The translations under genes and the position numbers were made by a program. Shown one piece after another: positions 45,155-53,864 of a stretch of DNA of 64,000 nt. The stretch's first letter is position 1. Each line of letters starts with the position of its first letter. Under the pieces are notes generated by a model, which was not told the DNA's origin, made no database searches, and saw nothing but the letters and a program-made list of their open reading frames with translations. Source of the stretch: Shewanella seohaensis (GTDB lineage: Bacteria; Pseudomonadota; Gammaproteobacteria; Enterobacterales; Shewanellaceae); contig NZ_CP104900.1 of assembly GCF_025449215.1 (NCBI RefSeq), forward strand, positions 1,550,001 to 1,614,000, in the 5' to 3' direction.

Positions 45155-46459
45155 TTAACCTCGGTTTGACTCAGGCTGAAAGACTTCAATGTATGCGTCG
45201 GCACGCATTTCGTCTAGCCAGTTTTGCAGTTCTTCATTAAATTTGCGACGGAAGATCAGTTGGTGCGCACGGTTAGTATTAAATTGATCCGTGGCATCGG
45301 TTTTTCTGCGCTCTTCCAGTTGCGTGATATGCCAGCCGTGGGTCGTACGGAAAGGCTCACTGATTTGATCTTGGCTTAAGCTATTCAGCGTTTGCGCAAA
45401 CTCTGGCACATAAATGCTTGGCTCAGCCCAACCTAGCTCACCACCTTTGGCTGCTGAACCTGGATCTTCAGAGTATTGACGCGCTAAATCTTCAAACTTG
45501 GCTTCGCCAGAGCGAATTTGCTTTAAGAACTGCTCTAACATGGCCTTAGCACGGTCTTCCGACAGAATTGGCGATGGCTTGAGCAGGATATGGCGCGCTC
45601 GAACTTCTTCAATTTCTTTGGTTTGTAAACCACGGGCATCCATGATCTTGATGATGTGGAAACCTGCGCCACTCTTGATTGGGCCGATAATATCGCCTTT
45701 CTTGGCGCCGTTGATGACTTCCGCAAACAGCGTTGGCATCTCGTTGATGTTCATGTAATCCCAGATACCGCCTTCCAGTGCCTTAGGACCCGATGAAGAG
45801 GCGATGGCGGTGCGGCGGAAATCTTCACCACTCTTTAAACGCTCGAGTACGGCGTTCGCGCGCTTGCTCGAGGCTTCCAGTTGTTCACTGCTTGGGTTGT
45901 TAGGTACGTCAATCAGGATATGGCCGATTTGGTATTCGACGTCCTTCATGCCTTGCTCTTGGATCAGTTTTACTAGGCCGGTAATTTCCTGTGGTGACAC
46001 TTGGATACGGCGTTGAACTTGGATACGTTGGATTTCACCTAGGGTGATTTCTTCACGCAGTTGCTCACGGTATTGGCTGAAGCTTAACCCTTCGCTCTCG
46101 ATTTTTTGCTGCATTTGCGCCACGGTCATTTTTTGTTCGCGGGCAATGTTTTCAATTGCTTGGTCTAACTGTAAGTCACCGATATGCAGACCTATACGAT
46201 CCGCCATCTGCAACTGCAAACGAGTGAGGATGAGTCGCTCGATAACCTGAGTACGCAGTGCACTGTCGGATGGCAACGATTGATTCGCGGCTCTCGCATT
46301 GGCTTTTACAGTGTCAATCATGTTGGTGATTTCACTTTCGAGCACAATGCCGTCGTTGATTTGAACGGCAACACGGTCGATTGGCTGGGGAGCGGCCATA
46401 GTAGGCTGGCTGATGGCGAGTGCAAATAAAGCAAAAATCAGATGTTTACTGGGTTTCAT
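45155..46459 (-). CDS. surA: SurA, periplasmic chaperone and peptidyl-prolyl isomerase
   Basis: Helps outer-membrane proteins reach the BAM complex. It has a signal peptide (MKPSKHLIFALFALAISQPTMAA), an N-terminal chaperone region (IDRVAVQINDGIVLESEI) and two parvulin domains, near residues 170-270 (VEYQIGHILIDVP, SSGPKALEGGIWDYM) and 280-385 (VRARHILLKPSP, SAAKGGELGWAEPSIYVPEFA). Start at 46459 has an AAGGAT site; an upstream Met at 46477 adds six residues before the signal and is less likely. Length is 434 residues. Confidence 0.95.
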   Translation of the reverse strand: MKPSKHLIFALFALAISQPTMAAPQPIDRVAVQINDGIVLESEITNMIDTVKANARAANQSLPSDSALRTQVIERLILTRLQLQMADRIGLHIGDLQLDQAIENIAREQKMTVAQMQQKIESEGLSFSQYREQLREEITLGEIQRIQVQRRIQVSPQEITGLVKLIQEQGMKDVEYQIGHILIDVPNNPSSEQLEASSKRANAVLERLKSGEDFRRTAIASSSGPKALEGGIWDYMNINEMPTLFAEVINGAKKGDIIGPIKSGAGFHIIKIMDARGLQTKEIEEVRARHILLKPSPILSEDRAKAMLEQFLKQIRSGEAKFEDLARQYSEDPGSAAKGGELGWAEPSIYVPEFAQTLNSLSQDQISEPFRTTHGWHITQLEERRKTDATDQFNTNRAHQLIFRRKFNEELQNWLDEMRADAYIEVFQPESNRG

Positions 46460-46679
46460 CCACAAAATCCTTGGCACGTTCTAAGGTCAAATTCGACGGC
46501 TTATTTAAGTTAACTTTACCATTTATATCGAAATTACAGTGAGTTGCCTAAATGTTCTTTTGTTAGTAACTCTAAAAGCGTGCGTTCCGAGACTTTTTTG
46601 GGGAGGAGCGCACGGCTTTCATTAACCTGTTTGGACTCTCAGTCCTTGTTGAGGTTCAGCAATCTACCACAAATCTTTG

Positions 46680-48977
46680 CTAATTCCTCAGATAAAGCGG
46701 TTTTCTGTAGTTAAACAGACCATCATTGAGCATATCCGATACGCCTAATGGGCCAGAACCACCGAGTCCTTTGATGACTAAATTCAGGTAAACACCGCTT
46801 TCAAATTGCTCGCGCTCATCGATAACGGCCGAACCAATGTTGTCATCGTAATTGGTCTTAATTCGGTAGTGATAGCTGAGACGGATTGCATAACAGCATG
46901 ATTCATACTGGAAACCTGTATAGGTTTCTATGCTGCGGCTCTCGTTGAGGTCGTAGTACCAGTTACCGACAAAATACAGACTGTCGTTAATCGGCCATGC
47001 GCCACGCACACCCGCTTGGGAAATATTCACCAGATCGTTGGTGTTGGAGTTCAATAGATCCGGCACATAACGATAACTGAGCTGCAAGAGTTTATTGGCT
47101 TCGGGGCGGAAGTCTAAGGTGACTTCGGTCTTCTTGTTATCGCTTGAGTTGGTGTCGTATTGAATCGCGGCACCTAAATACCAGTCATGGCTTAAGCGGG
47201 TATCTAATTCGGCGGCCAATACTGAGGTCGATTGATTTTGCTCGAAGAGGTTATCTTCGTAACCCAGTTTACTGTCCTGTAGATAGAGGATCTGACCTAG
47301 GCTGAACTTAGTCGCCTCTTGGTTGTGATCGTCGAAGAAACGCGTGGTCACACCTAGGGTGACTTGGTTTGCATCGGCGATACGGTCAAGACCTGAGAAG
47401 CGGCGGTCACGGAACAGACCAAAGTAGTCGTCCTGTAACTGGGCAGTATCGTAAATACCGATGCCACGCTGATCTTCATAACCCACGTACAAATACTGGA
47501 ACTGAGGTTCGAGCGTCTGACGGTAGTTTTGATCGAACAGTTCGGTAAAGCGCTCGAAGTTAATCTGACCATTGATCCGCACCTGTGGAATCGTGCGGCT
47601 CACTGTATCGTCTAAGCCATCGAAGGCACTGTTATTTTGTTCCTGCCAATAGTTGGTTTGCATCAACTTTACTTGGCTGGTCAATGAGCCAGATGGACCA
47701 TGAATAGGAAGCGTCAGGCTAGGTGCCATATGCAAACGAGTAGCGGTATTCATGTCGCTGTCTTGATGGGCGAAATTGGTCAGCTCCGAGTTAAAGCCAA
47801 AGTCCAAGTTGTTCCAAAAGTCGGCGGCGCGGTAGTTAAAGTTCACCTGTGGCATCACTTGATAAGGTTTTTCGTCCTCACCCAGTACTTTAATGTCTTG
47901 CACCCGCGTGCTGATATCCCAGTTACGTTCAAAGTAGCTGACTTCACCAATCCGCGATAATTGGTTATCGGTGGCGCGGTTCACATCTGACTTTAAGTCG
48001 TTGAAATAGTTGTTATCAGACACTTCGGTAAAGTTGGCGAGTACCCGCCAGTTTTTATCGATAGCGCCTTGATGTTGCCAGTTATAGAGGTAACGATTTG
48101 GGCTACCGCTGATCATCTGATCGTTGCCCAAATACTCTAAATTCAAGCGGCCATTTTGGGCCTCACCCGCGAGATAACGAAACTCTGTCTTGGTGAATAA
48201 ACCACGGCTAGACATATAGTTAGGTGTAAAGGTGAGGTCATATTCCGGCGCGATATTCCAATAATAGGGCGCGGAAACTTCAAAACCGTTGGTGGTGCTG
48301 GTGCTAAAACTTGGGTAGAGGAAGCCAGTTTTACGTTTATCGGAAACTGGCACCGTCATATACGGAATGTAGAACACCGGAATATCGGCGACTCTCAGCT
48401 TGGCATTCCAAATCTCGCCCCATTCTTCTTCGCTGTTGATCTTGATTTTTTCTGCTTCGAGCAGCCAAGAAACATTGTCTGGCGGACAAGTGGTGAAGTT
48501 AGTGTTGGTTAAGATCAGGTTGTTGTTCATGGTGATTTGCAGCTTTTCGGCATCGCCGTGAACCTGCTGACCATGTAGCCAATACTGGGCACCCTTTAGG
48601 GTTGCGCGGTTGCTGCGCATCTGTGCCTGCAGCGAATCGGCGGTAACGGTAAAAATACTGTCTTGGAAAACGAGGTTGCCATTGGCATCGAACTGCTCGG
48701 TCGCTTGGTCGAGAATCGCTTCATCGGCGGCAATGTGTCTGTCGCCCTGACTGAAGACCACATCACCGGTAAAAATGGCTTGTTTGCCCATTTCGGCGTT
48801 GGAGCGGTCCGACACGATACGAATTTTCTCTTGATCGGCGGCGCTCAGGCCGGGCTCAGATACGATACGAGGTACTGGCGGTTCAATGACGCATTGTGAC
48901 GCTGAGGCTGTGGGAGATTCGTCTGCCAGGACAACTTGCGGTAACAGGCTCAAGGCCAGAAAGTAACGGATCTGCAT
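46680..48977 (-). CDS. lptD: LptD, outer-membrane lipopolysaccharide assembly protein
   Basis: Barrel protein that inserts LPS into the outer leaflet with LptE. It has a signal peptide (MQIRYFLALSLLPQVVLADE), a periplasmic beta-jellyroll region (GKQAIFTGDVVFSQGDRHIAADEAILDQ, LKGAQYWLHGQQVHGDAEKL), then a barrel of more than 500 residues (TGFLYPSFSTSTTNGFEV, PYYWNIAPEYDLTFTPNYMSSRG). Conserved cysteines are present near both ends (SQCVIEPP, TTCPPDNVSW and YESCCYAIRLSYH), as needed for its disulfide maturation. Length is 765 residues. It heads the operon with surA, about 220 bases upstream of surA. Confidence 0.95.
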   Translation of the reverse strand: MQIRYFLALSLLPQVVLADESPTASASQCVIEPPVPRIVSEPGLSAADQEKIRIVSDRSNAEMGKQAIFTGDVVFSQGDRHIAADEAILDQATEQFDANGNLVFQDSIFTVTADSLQAQMRSNRATLKGAQYWLHGQQVHGDAEKLQITMNNNLILTNTNFTTCPPDNVSWLLEAEKIKINSEEEWGEIWNAKLRVADIPVFYIPYMTVPVSDKRKTGFLYPSFSTSTTNGFEVSAPYYWNIAPEYDLTFTPNYMSSRGLFTKTEFRYLAGEAQNGRLNLEYLGNDQMISGSPNRYLYNWQHQGAIDKNWRVLANFTEVSDNNYFNDLKSDVNRATDNQLSRIGEVSYFERNWDISTRVQDIKVLGEDEKPYQVMPQVNFNYRAADFWNNLDFGFNSELTNFAHQDSDMNTATRLHMAPSLTLPIHGPSGSLTSQVKLMQTNYWQEQNNSAFDGLDDTVSRTIPQVRINGQINFERFTELFDQNYRQTLEPQFQYLYVGYEDQRGIGIYDTAQLQDDYFGLFRDRRFSGLDRIADANQVTLGVTTRFFDDHNQEATKFSLGQILYLQDSKLGYEDNLFEQNQSTSVLAAELDTRLSHDWYLGAAIQYDTNSSDNKKTEVTLDFRPEANKLLQLSYRYVPDLLNSNTNDLVNISQAGVRGAWPINDSLYFVGNWYYDLNESRSIETYTGFQYESCCYAIRLSYHYRIKTNYDDNIGSAVIDEREQFESGVYLNLVIKGLGGSGPLGVSDMLNDGLFNYRKPLYLRN

Positions 48978-49005
48978 CTTAGGTCAATAATAATGATTTC
49001 TTTGT

Positions 49006-49033
49006 CTGGACAAGTATCGACGGGGAAAGTTGC
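49006..49033 (-). promoter_or_regulatory. Candidate sigma-E promoter of lptD
   Basis: On the minus strand GCAACTT, a 16-base spacer and TCCAG resemble the sigma-E consensus GGAACTT-N16-TCNAA. lptD is a sigma-E target in E. coli. The predicted start is about 20 bases upstream of the ATG. The -10 match is weak. Confidence 0.35.
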
Positions 49034-49134
49034 AAACTACAAGTGCAACGCAGCAAATAAATCTCTCAATTTCTTAGCTGTTTCCAAATTATATGCCAGC
49101 TATAATAAAGCAATTTTTCTATAAGAGCCATGAA

Positions 49135-50184
49135 ATGACTTTATCCGACTCGAGATTTATTTCCCTTAATCAGTGGCTGAACCGTTATTTTTCCTATGAT
49201 GTGACCCCGATTCTGATTTCCGGTGACGCCAGTTTTAGGCGCTATTTCCGGGTCACGGACCGCGATGCAAGCTACATTGTTGCCGATTCACCACCCACCT
49301 TAGTGCCTATCGCACCTTTTATTGCCCTCGCCAGAGCCTATGCAGCGGCGGGACTGACAGTTCCAAAAGTCATCGCCTCCGATGCCGAGCAAGGCTTTAT
49401 GCTACTGAGCGATCTCGGGGATACTCAGTTGTTGTCTGTGCTGACCGATGCGAATGTGGCTGACTACTATCGCCGCGCCTTGGCATTATTGCCTCAGGTG
49501 GCCTCAGTGGTTGAAAGCCTTGACCCTGTCACTGGCAGCACGCAGCCATTGCCTTTATATGATGAGGCGTTTGTGCGCCGTGAGCTGGGGATTTTTACCG
49601 AGTGGCTGTTAGAGAGACATTTACAGCTTGAACTTAGCCATGAGGAACGCTCACTGGTAGAGCAGAGTTTTGACCTATTGGTGGAAAATGCCCTCGCGCA
49701 GCCTAAGGTGGGCATGCACCGCGATTACCACAGCCGCAACTTGATGCTCAAAGAGGGCGAGCTGTGCGTGATTGATTTTCAAGATGCGGTACTAGGGCCT
49801 GTGACCTACGATGCCGTGTCATTACTGCGGGATTGCTATGTGCGTTGGCCGCAAACCATGGTGCAGGAATTAATGAAGCAGCATTATCAGCAAGTGCTTG
49901 AGTTGGGGCAAATCCCGGCGCAGACATCTTTTATCCAGTATCAAACCTGGTTTGATTTAATGGGGTTGCAGCGCCATATCAAGGCGGCGGGGATTTTTGC
50001 GCGGTTACATTATCGGGATAACAAGCCAGCCTATATGGCCGATATTCCGTTAACCTTGTCGTACATTGTGGATATTGCCAGCCTTTATCCTGAGTTGGCG
50101 CCATTTTCCGCTTGGGTGCAGTCGTGTGTTGTGCCTGCGTTTGCGGCTAAGGGAAAGAATTCTCTGCAGGGAGACAAGCAATGA
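49135..50184 (+). CDS. amgK: AmgK, N-acetylmuramate/N-acetylglucosamine anomeric kinase
   Basis: Phosphorylates recycled cell-wall amino sugars at C1, as in the Pseudomonas bypass pathway. It has the aminoglycoside-phosphotransferase fold: GDASFRRYFRVTDRDASYIVADSPP (nucleotide loop), VGMHRDYHSRNLMLKEGELCVIDFQDAVLGP (catalytic Asp and metal Asp) and PVTYDAVSLLRD. Start is the ATG at 49135 (MTLSDSRF); a longer start at 49093 is possible. Its stop overlaps the murU start (ATGA), so the two enzymes are coupled. It is divergent from lptD. Length is 349 residues. Confidence 0.88.
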   Translation: MTLSDSRFISLNQWLNRYFSYDVTPILISGDASFRRYFRVTDRDASYIVADSPPTLVPIAPFIALARAYAAAGLTVPKVIASDAEQGFMLLSDLGDTQLLSVLTDANVADYYRRALALLPQVASVVESLDPVTGSTQPLPLYDEAFVRRELGIFTEWLLERHLQLELSHEERSLVEQSFDLLVENALAQPKVGMHRDYHSRNLMLKEGELCVIDFQDAVLGPVTYDAVSLLRDCYVRWPQTMVQELMKQHYQQVLELGQIPAQTSFIQYQTWFDLMGLQRHIKAAGIFARLHYRDNKPAYMADIPLTLSYIVDIASLYPELAPFSAWVQSCVVPAFAAKGKNSLQGDKQ

Positions 50185-50848
50185 AGGCCATGATCCTCGC
50201 AGCAGGCAGGGGGAGCGTTTACGCCCTTTGACCGATACCCTGCCCAAACCTTTAGTGCCCGTCTTAGGTAAACCACTGATTGTGTACCATATTGAGAAGT
50301 TGGCCGCGGCGGGTATCGTGGATATCGTAATAAATCACGCTTGGCTTGGGCACAAGCTGGTCGAAACCTTAGGCGATGGCCACGCCTTTGGGGTCAAGAT
50401 CCAATATAGCGCCGAAGCATCGGCCCTCGAGACCGGTGGCGGAATTAAGCAGGCCATATCTTTGCTGACAGACGGCGACTCGGATGCAGCGTTTTTAGTG
50501 CTCAATGGCGATGTGTTTATCGATGCCTTGCCGACGATTGCTCCCTTAGCGGATACTGCTCAAGCGCATTTATGGTTGGTGCCAAATCCAGAGCAACATC
50601 CTAACGGCGACTTTGCCTTGGAACAGGGCCTTGTGCGTGAGCAGGGTGAGCAAAAATACACTTTCTCTGGCATGGGCTTATATCGCCCATCATTATTTGA
50701 CGGCACGCCAGATGGTGCCTTTGCCCTTGGGCCTTTGCTGCGGGCTAAAATGGCCGATGGCCTGATCACCGGAGCACACTTTAATGGACTCTGGTGTGAT
50801 GTTGGGACGATTCCACGTCTGCAAGCATTAGAGTCAGCGCTGGCGTAA
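50181..50848 (+). pseudogene. murU: MurU, MurNAc-alpha-1-phosphate uridylyltransferase (one frame break as sequenced)
   Basis: Makes UDP-MurNAc from MurNAc-1-phosphate, the step after AmgK in muropeptide recycling. The ATG at 50181 opens MKAMILAAGRG, the nucleotide-binding signature. One G is missing in the run 50209-50213; restored, the frame continues ERLRPLTDTLPKPLVPVLGKPLIVYHIEKL. Later motifs are LETGGGIKQAI, FLVLNGDVFID and FNGLWCDVGTIPRL. Corrected length is 222 residues, normal for the family. As sequenced the main frame would open from a fused, unrelated N-terminus inside amgK. Confidence 0.88.
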
Positions 50849-50941
50849 TGGCGTATCGCCTAACGTTTAGCGCCTTGAGTGAACGGTTTCACTCGCTATG
50901 TCGATTGAGTGACTGAATAAATTATCAAATTGGGAATTAAG

Positions 50942-51730
50942 ATGCGCCTTTGGGGTAAGTTTTTTGGATTTGTTATCGGGTTTATGTTTGGCCGTATTTT
51001 CGGTGCGCTACTGGGCTTATGGCTTGGGCATCTCTACGACAAACGCGCCGGTGGTGGCGCCAGTTTTAGCCAGATCTTAGGTCAGGCCAAGAATCGACAG
51101 GGGATATTCTTTAACACCACCTTCGCCGTAATGGGCCATGTGGCCAAGGCGTCGGGTCGAGTGACTGAGACCGATATTCGTATCGCGACTATGTTGATGG
51201 ACCAGATGCGCTTAACGGGTGAAGCCCGTAAAGAGGCGCAGCAGGCGTTCCGTGAGGGTAAAGAGCCAGACTTTGACCTACGTAGCAGTCTGCAAGCCTT
51301 TCGCGCCGTGACCCAAGGTCGCCAAGAACTGGTGCAAATGTTTATCGAGATCCAAATTCAAACTGCCTTATCGGACGGTGAGCTCGATCCCGCTGAGCAT
51401 GCAATCCTGATGACGGTGGCCCAAGAGTTAGGTTATGGTCGTGGGCAACTCGATGAATTACTTAAACGTTGGCAAGCGGAATACCGTTTCCACCAGACTT
51501 CTAATGGCAACAAAACCTCGATTACTGACGCCTATCATTTGCTCGGCATTAATGCCGAGGCGACGGATCAAGAGGTGAAACGGGCTTATCGCAAGTTGAT
51601 GAATGAACACCATCCCGATAAGTTAATCGCTAAGGGATTACCACCCGAGATGATGGAAATTGCCAATCGTAAAGCGCAGGACATCCAAGCTGCGTACGAC
51701 AGGGTGAAATCGGAGCGCGGCATGCGCTAA
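50942..51730 (+). CDS. djlA: DjlA, membrane-anchored DnaJ-like co-chaperone
   Basis: Co-chaperone of DnaK, 262 residues. A single N-terminal membrane helix (FFGFVIGFMFGRIFGALLGLWLG) is the glycine-rich dimerising segment typical of DjlA. A TerB-like central domain follows (TFAVMGHVAKASGRVTETDIRIATMLMDQM, and IQTALSDGELDPAEHAILMTVAQELG). The C-terminal J domain has DAYHLLGINAEATDQEVKRAYRKLMNEHHPDKL with the essential HPD. Start is the ATG at 50942 after GGGA; a TTG at 50930 is the alternative. Confidence 0.94.
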   Translation: MRLWGKFFGFVIGFMFGRIFGALLGLWLGHLYDKRAGGGASFSQILGQAKNRQGIFFNTTFAVMGHVAKASGRVTETDIRIATMLMDQMRLTGEARKEAQQAFREGKEPDFDLRSSLQAFRAVTQGRQELVQMFIEIQIQTALSDGELDPAEHAILMTVAQELGYGRGQLDELLKRWQAEYRFHQTSNGNKTSITDAYHLLGINAEATDQEVKRAYRKLMNEHHPDKLIAKGLPPEMMEIANRKAQDIQAAYDRVKSERGMR

Positions 51731-51785
51731 CGCTTCCGTTAACGTTGTCGACGCAAGGAATAATAACGACAGATAAGGGATTAAG

Positions 51786-52430
51786 ATGAAATACGTTAAC
51801 CGATTTACTGTGATTGCTGGTTTGTTACCCCTCGCCCTCGCATTACCAACCTATGCAGAACCTGAGCTGTTTGTCGCCCCCTACGGTGGTTACAGCTTTG
51901 GTGGTAGCTCGTTCGATATCAATGAACTCGATGCGAACAAGGCCGAAACCGATAATAAGCAGAGTGTGGGTATCGAAGAGGCGAGTCATTACGGCATCAT
52001 GTTAGGGATTGGCACTAACGATCCCGGCAATATTTACCTGCTCTACAGTCGACAATCCTCCGAGCTGAAAAGCGGCGGCCTGTTTACCCCAGACTTAGTC
52101 GCCTCCTTAGATGTGGACTATATCCACCTTGGCGGCACCTTATTCTTCCCAAGTGGCGATTTTCAGCCCTACATTACCGCCAGTGTCGGGGTGACTCGGA
52201 TGATGCCCGATGATTGGTCAACGGAAACCCGTTTCTCCATGGGCATTGGTGGTGGCGCCGAATACCGCATGACGCAAAACTTCGCCCTGTTTGCGGATTT
52301 GCGTGGCTACGCCACCTTTATCGACAGTGACAGCTCACTTTTTTGTAATGAAGACCAATGCCTATGGCATGTAACATCGGATGTCATGTGGCAAGTGCAA
52401 GCCAATCTTGGGGTCAAACTCAGTTTTTAA
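51786..52430 (+). CDS. Outer-membrane beta-barrel protein, small porin-like
   Basis: A 214-residue protein with a signal peptide (TVIAGLLPLALALPTYAEP). The mature part alternates strands with aromatic ends: LFVAPYGGYSFGGSSFD, HYGIMLGIGTNDPGNIYLLYSRQS, FQPYITASVGVTRM, FSMGIGGGAEYRMTQNFALFADLRGYATF and the C-terminal VQANLGVKLSF, ending in Phe as outer-membrane barrels do. Two cysteines (LFCNEDQCLWH) could form a disulfide. The family resembles OmpW/OmpX-sized eight-strand barrels. Function unknown. Confidence 0.8.
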   Translation: MKYVNRFTVIAGLLPLALALPTYAEPELFVAPYGGYSFGGSSFDINELDANKAETDNKQSVGIEEASHYGIMLGIGTNDPGNIYLLYSRQSSELKSGGLFTPDLVASLDVDYIHLGGTLFFPSGDFQPYITASVGVTRMMPDDWSTETRFSMGIGGGAEYRMTQNFALFADLRGYATFIDSDSSLFCNEDQCLWHVTSDVMWQVQANLGVKLSF

Positions 52431-52475
52431 TTTCTCAGCTTTCGGGCAAGGTGCAAACGCAGTTAAGAGGTAAAG

Positions 52476-53428
52476 ATGAAAATAGTCGTACTCGATGGTG
52501 AAACCTTAAACCCTGGGGATTTAACCTGGCAAGCAGTCAGCGCATTAGGGGAATTTAGCTGTTTTGCCCGCACGCCCTCGGCGGAGATTATCCCCGCGCT
52601 CAGGATGCCGAGATAGTGCTCACCAACAAGACGCCCCTCGATGCCAACACCTTAGCCCAACTGCCTAAGCTTAAATATATCGGCGTGCTCGCCACGGGCA
52701 CTAACGTGGTGGATCTTGCCGCCGCAAAAGAGTTAGGCATAGTGGTCACCAACGTGCCCGCCTATGGCCCCGATGCCGTCGCACAAATGGTGTTTGCCCA
52801 TATTTTGCATCACACGCAAGCCGTTGCGGCGCACCATCAAGCCGTTGCCGCAGGGCAGTGGAGTAATTGCAGTGACTTTTGTTTTACCTTAATGCCGCTG
52901 CAATCCCTTAAAGGCAAAACCTTAGGCTTGATTGGTTATGGGGATATTGGTCAGCAGGTGGCTAAACTTGCCTTAGCCTTCGGCATGAAGGTATTAGTGA
53001 ATACCCGCACCGAACCTAGCGATTTACCCCAAGGCGTGAGTTGGACATCCCGTGATACGGTATTTAAGGAGTCCGATATTCTCTCGCTCCACTGTCCTCT
53101 CACCCCTGAGACCACCGAGCTGATTAATGCTCAAACCCTCGAATTAATGAAGCCGCAGGTGCTACTGATCAACACCGCACGCGGCGGCTTAATCGATGAG
53201 GCCGCGCTGGCGGCCGCATTAACGCAGGGCAAAGTCTTTGCTGGCGTCGATGTACTCTCGACCGAACCACCGAGTGCGGATAATCCGCTACTAACAGCGC
53301 CCAATATCAGTATCAGCCCCCACAATGCTTGGGCGACCAAAGAAGCGCGGCAGAACTTACTTAATATCGCGACGGCAAATCTCAGCGCTTATCTAGCTGG
53401 CGATAGAGTGAATTGGGTAAATCCATAA
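52476..53428 (+). pseudogene. D-2-hydroxyacid dehydrogenase (one frame break as sequenced)
   Basis: NAD-dependent enzyme of the D-isomer-specific family (glycerate dehydrogenase-like). The ATG at 52476 (MKIVVLDGETLNPGDL) has an AAGAGG site. One C is missing in the run 52592-52595; restored, the frame passes from AEIIP to RAQDAEIVLTNKTPLD and on. The nucleotide-binding motif is LGLIGYGDIGQQVAKLA, the catalytic Arg lies in LLINTARGGLIDEAAL and the His in SPHNAWATKEARQNL. Corrected length is 317 residues. It precedes the repeat-bounded insert, which would have entered beyond its 3' end. Confidence 0.85.
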
Positions 53429-53864
53429 GGATTATGGGTTTTGGGGGCTTTTGATAAGAGATAATGCGTTTATTCCAAAGTCACTCCGTTGTGTGCTGAA
53501 GAGTGTAATACATGGAGTAGATAGTGACGCTAAAGGGATAAATCTTGGGAATTTAACTCTTTAAGTGCTGAGTTATAGGTGAGTGAGCCATGGTATTCGC
53601 TCACCGACACGCAGCGAGTCCATCCGTGGATGCTCGACCGCCCCGTCCATGGGGCGGACGGTCGTCTCGCAAACCTCCATGGCTCACCTGCTTAGCATTG
53701 GCGTGGCATGTAGGTTTTAATAAAGAAATACACCGCATGTTTTGGGGCTGTTCCGCGTTACGATTTCTGGTGAATGTTGGACGTTTGGATAAATTCTGGT
53801 AGGGCAAAAGGAAATATCTAACCCTTTAGCTCTTCATGATCTTGATAATAAAAGCGATTTAAAA
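53429..53864. other. Gap with a palindromic repeat element; left edge of AT-rich insert
   Basis: About 435 bases without a gene. The repeat at 53583-53687 is its main content. Around 53750-53860 the sequence becomes AT-rich toward the next gene. I see no tRNA, no insertion-sequence ends and no integrase. Confidence 0.6.
53583..53687. repeat. Palindromic repeat element (about 105 bp) with 11-bp terminal inverted repeats
   Basis: GTGAGCCATGG at the left end and CCATGGCTCAC at the right end are exact inverse copies. Inside is a nested hairpin whose stem runs CGACCG to CGGTCG and is capped by CCCC and GGGG around GTCCAT, and a small one, CATCC-GT-GGATG. The form is that of a non-coding repeat scattered in Shewanella genomes, or a MITE-like element. 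Confidence 0.65.
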
